Below are positions 24,085-27,573 of a stretch of 27,573 nucleotides of DNA, piece after piece. The notes below the pieces were generated by a model. That model saw only the letters and a program-made list of their open reading frames with translations. It ran no database searches and had not been told where the DNA came from. Position 1 is the stretch's first letter. The number at the start of each line of letters is the position of its first letter. The position numbers and the translations under genes were made by a program. Source of the stretch: Candidatus Bathyarchaeota archaeon (GTDB taxonomy: Archaea; Thermoproteota; Bathyarchaeia; Bathyarchaeales; DTEX01); the NCBI GenBank assembly GCA_003601695.1, contig PIYH01000015.1:1-27573 (forward strand), written 5' to 3'.

Positions 24085-24663
24085 ATAGCTTCGAGCGGGC
24101 AAGAAACTGGATGCTTTCATCTAGCCGCTTAAGGAGGCAGCGATCAGGACTGGCGAAGCGGCGAGACCCGAATGAACAGACATAGACTTTGAAAGACACA
24201 TAATGAACGCTGAATAAACCTGAAAAGCGTAGCAATCCACGCATGAAGTTAGCAAAGAGCTCCAGCAACGCTTAAGGCCTTCCAAAAGAGGGGCAAAGAG
24301 TATCTGGTAAGCAACGTATTTCACCCTTAAACATGCTATGTGGCGCACGAGGAAGAGGCTGGCTAGTAAACTTCAAAATCCAAGACTGAGGAAGATAAGT
24401 TCCACACCTTCAGACACTCGAAGGCGACGATGCTCTACCACCAGACAAAGGATCCATACTACGTCAAGTAATTCCTCAGACATAAGACCCTTAAAAACGC
24501 GGAAATCTACATAACAATCAAGAAAAGAATCTTCGGCGAATACAACGACAAGTTCACAGTCAAGGTCGCGAGCAAAACTGAGGAGATCAAATCACTGCTG
24601 GAAGATGGCTTTGAATACGTATACGAGAAGGATGGGTTAATGTTTTTTAGGAAGCGCAAATAA
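24085..24663 (+). pseudogene. Decayed archaeal tyrosine recombinase/integrase
   Basis: Pieces of one recombinase occur in order in different frames. SGQETG near 24094 is the first catalytic region of archaeal integrases with Arg lost. KAFQKRGKEYLVSNVFHP and AMWRTRKRLASKLQNPRL follow. Then FHTFRHSKATMLYHQ (from 24400), the H-x-x-R box, a premature TAA at 24469 where relatives have a Gln-like residue, RHKTLKNAEIYITI with the catalytic Tyr at 24508-24510, and the C-terminal EEIKSLLEDGFEYVYEKDGLMFFRKRK ending at 24663. Several stops and at least two frameshifts kill the gene. The C-terminal half is well preserved, the N-terminal half hardly readable, and the 5' limit is approximate. It sits 27 bases before a tRNA gene, the classic target site of such enzymes. 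Confidence 0.8.
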
Positions 24664-24690
24664 AGATGTAATGGAGCCATCCAAAAAGTA

Positions 24691-24791
24691 GCCGGGGTAG
24701 CCTAGCCTGGTTTGGGCGCCAGACTCATAATCTGGAGAACTCCAAAAAGAAAAGGGTCCAGAAGTCGCGGGTTCAAATCCCGCCCCCGGCA
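24691..24791 (+). tRNA. tRNA-Met(CAT), elongator type, with intron in the variable loop
   Basis: The acceptor stem GCCGGGG/CCCCGGC is perfect, with discriminator A and no encoded CCA. The D-stem is GCCT/GGGC. The anticodon stem-loop is CCAGA-CTCATAA-TCTGG with CAT at 24726-24728. The T-arm GCGGG-TTCAAAT-CCCGC is perfect. Initiator features (three G-C pairs in the anticodon stem, weak 1-72 pair) are absent, so this is elongator Met rather than initiator; the agmatidine-modified Ile(CAT) isoacceptor cannot be excluded. Between stem and T-arm there are 31 nt instead of 5, explained by a 26-nt intron (24738-24763). Splicing gives the common variable loop AGGTC. Confidence 0.9.
24738..24763 (+). 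other. 26-nt noncanonical tRNA intron (position 45/46)
   Basis: The central helix CTGG (24732-24735) pairs with CCAG (24758-24761). It is flanked by 3-nt bulges AGA and AAG and an intron-side helix ACTC/GGGT, a bulge-helix type motif. Cutting after the second base of each bulge removes 24738-24763 and leaves TCTGG-AGGTC-GCGGG. The exon-side outer helix is poor, as in relaxed motifs cut by heteromeric archaeal splicing endonucleases. Confidence 0.75.
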
Positions 24792-24929
24792 CTACATAAC
24801 TTTCTTGAACTGTGCCTTTTTGGGCTCCTTTTCATTATTGCTTGGCTATAAATCAAATTTCATTTTTACATGCCCATAGATTTCACAGTAAGGTTTGAAG
24901 CCTAGTCTTTATGTAACTGGGGAAATGAG

Positions 24930-25085
24930 TTGCCGGGTCAGAGGCGAACAGAGCGTGCTATGCTCGCGATCCTGAGCGATGGAGAGCCTAGATCACGCGT
25001 CGAGCTAATAGATGAAACTGGCCTGACGGGCAAGGCTGTTGGGAGCGGCATATTCGTGAAAAGACGAAGGAGCAGAAGAGGCTGA
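24930..25085 (+). CDS. Short winged-helix-like ORF, probably a remnant
   Basis: A TTG at 24930, with GGGG eight bases upstream, opens a 51-residue frame: LPGQRRTERAMLAILSDGEPRSRVELIDETGLTGKAVGSGIF, then a basic tail VKRRRSRRG. The middle resembles helices 1-3 of a winged-helix DNA-binding domain found at the ends of many archaeal proteins. The wing is missing and the tail looks out of frame, so this is probably a truncated relic rather than a full regulator. The stop codon lies in the first base pairs of a 12-bp hairpin. It is listed as a CDS because the frame is intact; a true start is uncertain. Confidence 0.35.
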   Translation: MPGQRRTERAMLAILSDGEPRSRVELIDETGLTGKAVGSGIFVKRRRSRRG

Positions 25086-25116
25086 GGGGGAAGCAATCCT
25101 CAGAGCTTCCCCCTCA
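25083..25116. terminator. Perfect 12-bp hairpin, possibly a bidirectional terminator
   Basis: TGAGGGGGAAGC and GCTTCCCCCTCA form a perfect 12-bp GC-rich stem with a 10-nt loop. It lies at the stop of the short winged-helix ORF and 22 bases beyond the stop of the convergent esterase gene, so it can serve both. It is followed by an AT-rich stretch on the plus side. Confidence 0.6.
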
Positions 25117-25137
25117 TCGCTTATTATATAAAAAGAG

Positions 25138-27090
25138 TTATAGGCTCCAATTAGATATCTCTCTGAAACGTCTAATGACTCCTGGTGAACCCAACCTATT
25201 ATAAAGGTTCTCAGCCCATAAGTAATTCTTAGGTCTGGGACCCAAGAAGACCAGCTGGGCTGGCCATAATAGCCCAGCTATGTATGGTAGATCCGTGTAC
25301 CTTAGACAGTTTAACATCTCGATCGCTGGACCCGTTCCGTCGGGGTTTGATGGCATATTCTGTGTTGACGGTGGGTCATGCAGGACTATAGCCCTCAGCC
25401 CTCTCCGTAATAGGGCTGTATATAGGGCTACAACCGCCATCTCACCGCTCCCCATGAGGGCAATCCTACTTCTATCCACCCACTTAAGCTTCTCTAAGAC
25501 CTCTAGAGCTCTCAATGTATCGTAGACCCTCATACTCGCTATGGTCCTCCCGGTCAGCATGGCTGACCTCCTTATGAACCACTGCAAGTCTTGAGTCCAC
25601 GAAGTCTCGCCGACCCCCCTAACCTCAACGAAAGCCCTAGCCCACGAACCGTCGAAGCCACGTAGGAGTTCATCGCCGAAAGTTAGGTTCCTAGCAGACC
25701 TAGCTAAAAACATGATTGTTGGAATTGGTTCATCGCTCTTTATTGGTCTTATAACCCTCATGTGCAGCCTCCATCCTTCCTCCGGTGTAAAACTCATCAG
25801 GTAGCCGAGCCTTCCATCGGCCTCCTGTCTCAGTTCAACTTCCACATCAAGGTTGCACGGTTGCTTTGGAAAGGCATTGAAGGTTTTTTCACATAGCTTT
25901 TCGATGAGCTCTCTCCTGTAGGCTTCGAGTTCCTCCTGATTGTTTATCTGGGGCGGCTCAGCCCGCTGGATGAACCACTCCTGGACGGTTGTGGTCTTCT
26001 CGTCAGATGGAACCTTATCGAAGACTCTTAGAGTCTCCAATGTCTCTTGGACTTCTGGTCTCTCATCTATATCGCCTACCTTCTCCAGAGGGATATCCAT
26101 ACCTTTTAGGTGCTTCAGGAACCACTTGAATATCATACGTCTGGACTTCTCATGGTAGGAGTGTCCACCAGGCGTTTCGACTAGGGCTATCCTTTCTGGG
26201 CGGCCTAAAGCCTCGTATAGAAGCCTCAGCTTGTTGTATATCAACCTAACCGACTCTATGTCGAATATCCAGTCATGCTTCGCCGAGGCTATCAGGAGGG
26301 GTCTAGGGGCTATTAAGGCGCCGACATCCGTCAGGTCCCAGAGGTAGGTGTTTATCCAGAACATGCAGTCGCAGTGTCCTTCTATAGTCCTCTTACAGAT
26401 ATGTGAGGCTATCGTGGCCGTTCCGCATACTGGGGCTACAACCTTAACCCTTGCGTCAACGGCTGTGAGGAACCAGCTCATCGCCCCTCCACCTGAGATT
26501 CCGGTCACGCCTATCTTTTCACCGTCGACCTCTGGGAGCGATTGGAGGAGATCTAGGGCTCTTATGCCATTCCAGACCTCAACTCCGGCTGGGGTGTAGC
26601 CTAAGCTGTACCAGTTGAACCATCCGAAGCGGTACGTCCCATGGTGGTAACCCGGTATCTCCCCCCTCTGTATGGTTTCGATTATCAGGGATACGAAGCC
26701 GAGTTGGGCGAATCTCTTCGGGTGCGGTTGGTAGTGGTGCTTCTGATTTGGTGAGTGTCCAGATAGGTACAGGACGGCTGGTGCTGGTTTATCTAGATTT
26801 TTTGGGATATATAGGTTTCCAGTTACGTAAAGTTTCGGTAGACTCTGGTAGTGGAGCTTCTTTATGGTGTAATCCTCTCTCTCAATCGTTCCCGTAACCT
26901 TCACTTCTACTGGAGGCCTCTCCTCGACCTTTATGTAGTTCGTCAATCCTAGCATATCTATGAACTTTAACCTCCTCTCCTCCTCAGTCTCAATCCAGTA
27001 CTCTGGTTCCTTAACCTCCTTAAGTGATGATTCGGTTATCTTCCTCGACACCTTACACAAATACTCCACGATGTTCATCTGGACTCCCAT
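25138..27090 (-). CDS. Two-lobed alpha/beta hydrolase (acetyl-xylan-esterase/prolyl-oligopeptidase-like)
   Basis: A 650-residue protein with two alpha/beta-hydrolase lobes. Lobe 1 (about 60-330) is complete: oxyanion strand VLYLSGH, nucleophile elbow GISGGG with S199, acid D273 (KHDWIFD) and H310 (GGHSYH). Lobe 2 (about 440-650) repeats the fold (PTIMFLAR, RSRIALMGSGEM), but Gly stands where the nucleophile Ser should be, so it looks inactive. Relatives (AXE1 and Abhydrolase_7 types) are carbohydrate esterases and peptidases; deacetylation of sugars is the best guess. There is no signal peptide, so cytosolic. The first ATG at 27090 is favoured because a TATA-like TATATTTT starts 29 bases upstream, fitting a leaderless mRNA; a second ATG at 27078 has GGGAG before it. 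The gene is more GC-rich than its flanks. Confidence 0.8.
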   Translation of the reverse strand: MGVQMNIVEYLCKVSRKITESSLKEVKEPEYWIETEEERRLKFIDMLGLTNYIKVEERPPVEVKVTGTIEREDYTIKKLHYQSLPKLYVTGNLYIPKNLDKPAPAVLYLSGHSPNQKHHYQPHPKRFAQLGFVSLIIETIQRGEIPGYHHGTYRFGWFNWYSLGYTPAGVEVWNGIRALDLLQSLPEVDGEKIGVTGISGGGAMSWFLTAVDARVKVVAPVCGTATIASHICKRTIEGHCDCMFWINTYLWDLTDVGALIAPRPLLIASAKHDWIFDIESVRLIYNKLRLLYEALGRPERIALVETPGGHSYHEKSRRMIFKWFLKHLKGMDIPLEKVGDIDERPEVQETLETLRVFDKVPSDEKTTTVQEWFIQRAEPPQINNQEELEAYRRELIEKLCEKTFNAFPKQPCNLDVEVELRQEADGRLGYLMSFTPEEGWRLHMRVIRPIKSDEPIPTIMFLARSARNLTFGDELLRGFDGSWARAFVEVRGVGETSWTQDLQWFIRRSAMLTGRTIASMRVYDTLRALEVLEKLKWVDRSRIALMGSGEMAVVALYTALLRRGLRAIVLHDPPSTQNMPSNPDGTGPAIEMLNCLRYTDLPYIAGLLWPAQLVFLGPRPKNYLWAENLYNRLGSPGVIRRFREISNWSL

Positions 27091-27111
27091 CTAATATGGT
27101 TGGGAATAGTC

Positions 27112-27119
27112 AAAATATA
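27112..27119 (-). promoter_or_regulatory. TATA box of the esterase gene
   Basis: TATATTTT on the minus strand covers -29 to -22 relative to the ATG at 27090, the expected archaeal TATA distance if transcription begins at the start codon. Confidence 0.5.
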
Positions 27120-27335
27120 TTGCTTGCCATCATAGCAACTATAGGCGGAGATCGCATCAGTATCATGAGAGCCTTAGGAATGAAGGGTTGCATTGAAGCC
27201 TTGAAGACTTAAGACTTTATTGTTTGGCCCGGGGAATAGATTCAAACCATCGTTTAAATCCTTGTTTTGGACATGCTGAGAAATCCCTTTTGAGAAGGAA
27301 ATTTCTTAAGGTTGAAGACATTAACTGTTAAAAAT

Positions 27336-27339
27336 GGAG
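27336..27339 (+). promoter_or_regulatory. Shine-Dalgarno of the radical SAM gene
   Basis: GGAG lies seven bases before the ATG at 27347 and supports that start. Confidence 0.6.
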
Positions 27340-27346
27340 TTAATAA

Positions 27347-27573
27347 ATGGTAAAATTTGTTATGGTGAAGGCAAAAAGCATTCTGCAGAAACAGAAATTT
27401 AGAGACAACTGGTTTTGGAATCGCTACAATCTTAACCCTTACAGGGGATGCCAGTTTGCCTGCAATTACTGCGACGCAATAACCGAAAAATATCTCGTGC
27501 ACAAAAACTACAAGGATTTTTCAAGAATCATCTATGTTAAGGAGAATGCTCCTGAGCTCTTAGAGAAAGAGGT
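27347..27573 (+). CDS. Radical SAM protein, spore-photoproduct-lyase-like, cut by window end
   Basis: Only the first 75 residues are visible. They contain NLNPYRGCQFACNYCDA with cysteines C35, C39 and C42, the CxxxCxxC motif that holds the [4Fe-4S] cluster of radical SAM enzymes. The preceding NPYRGC is typical of the SplB/Rv2578c branch, whose founding member repairs spore photoproduct DNA lesions; many archaeal relatives are uncharacterised. The ATG at 27347 follows a good GGAG site and directly starts a basic, family-like N-terminus (MVKFVMVKAKSILQ). The rest lies beyond the window. It is cytosolic and unrelated by function to the glycan genes as far as can be seen. Confidence 0.8.
   Translation, partial: MVKFVMVKAKSILQKQKFRDNWFWNRYNLNPYRGCQFACNYCDAITEKYLVHKNYKDFSRIIYVKENAPELLEKE

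Noticed and set aside
27110..27212. Plus-strand frame reading LLAIIATIGGDRISIMRALGM as a gene fragment
   Set aside because: Too short, no start, overlaps the esterase promoter; no family recognised.
1..27573. CRISPR array or rRNA genes
   Set aside because: No regularly spaced direct repeats and no rRNA-like conserved stretches were seen.

Overview
The window looks like archaeal accessory chromosome, most likely from the Thermoproteota/Bathyarchaeia-like part of the tree; the lineage is an inference from gene style, not from a marker gene. The pointers are a tRNA-Met(CAT) with a 26-nt bulge-helix-bulge intron in its variable loop and no encoded CCA, a decayed archaeal-type tyrosine recombinase, TATA-like boxes at promoter distance, a mix of Shine-Dalgarno and apparently leaderless starts, and frequent GTG/TTG starts.

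Layout. Positions 1-2090 hold the C-terminal part of a membrane-anchored HEXXH metalloprotease and a broken DDE transposase. Positions 2192-4290 hold a TudS-like putative desulfidase, a PQQ-type beta-propeller protein and a tRNA-like relic. Positions 4403-14361 hold a large glycoside-hydrolase-like TIM-barrel protein, two related transglutaminase-domain proteins (one cytosolic-looking with Fn3/Ig modules, one membrane-anchored with HEAT repeats) and, between them, a fucose/arabinose isomerase-like gene broken by a 2-bp frameshift. Positions 15075-21159 hold a membrane-anchored GH42-like protein, a GH20 beta-N-acetylhexosaminidase and an M55 D-aminopeptidase (DppA-like). Positions 21753-23613 hold a minimal FtsX-type permease and a tandem-duplicated ASRT-type ligand-binding protein. 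Positions 24085-25116 hold the recombinase relic, the intron-containing tRNA and a short winged-helix remnant. The window ends with a two-lobed alpha/beta hydrolase (acetyl-xylan-esterase-like) and the start of a radical SAM gene of the spore-photoproduct-lyase-like type.

Taken together the intact genes suggest scavenging of glycans and glycopeptides: hexosaminidase, GH42-like and retaining-GH-like barrels, an esterase, a D-aminopeptidase, a sugar isomerase and an ASRT-type domain of a superfamily previously proposed to bind sugars. The genes are mostly single units on both strands with long AT-rich gaps, not one operon, and several gaps hold gene debris (transposase, recombinase, isolated protein-like fragments), so this is a plastic region. 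No CRISPR array, rRNA or complete insertion sequence was seen.
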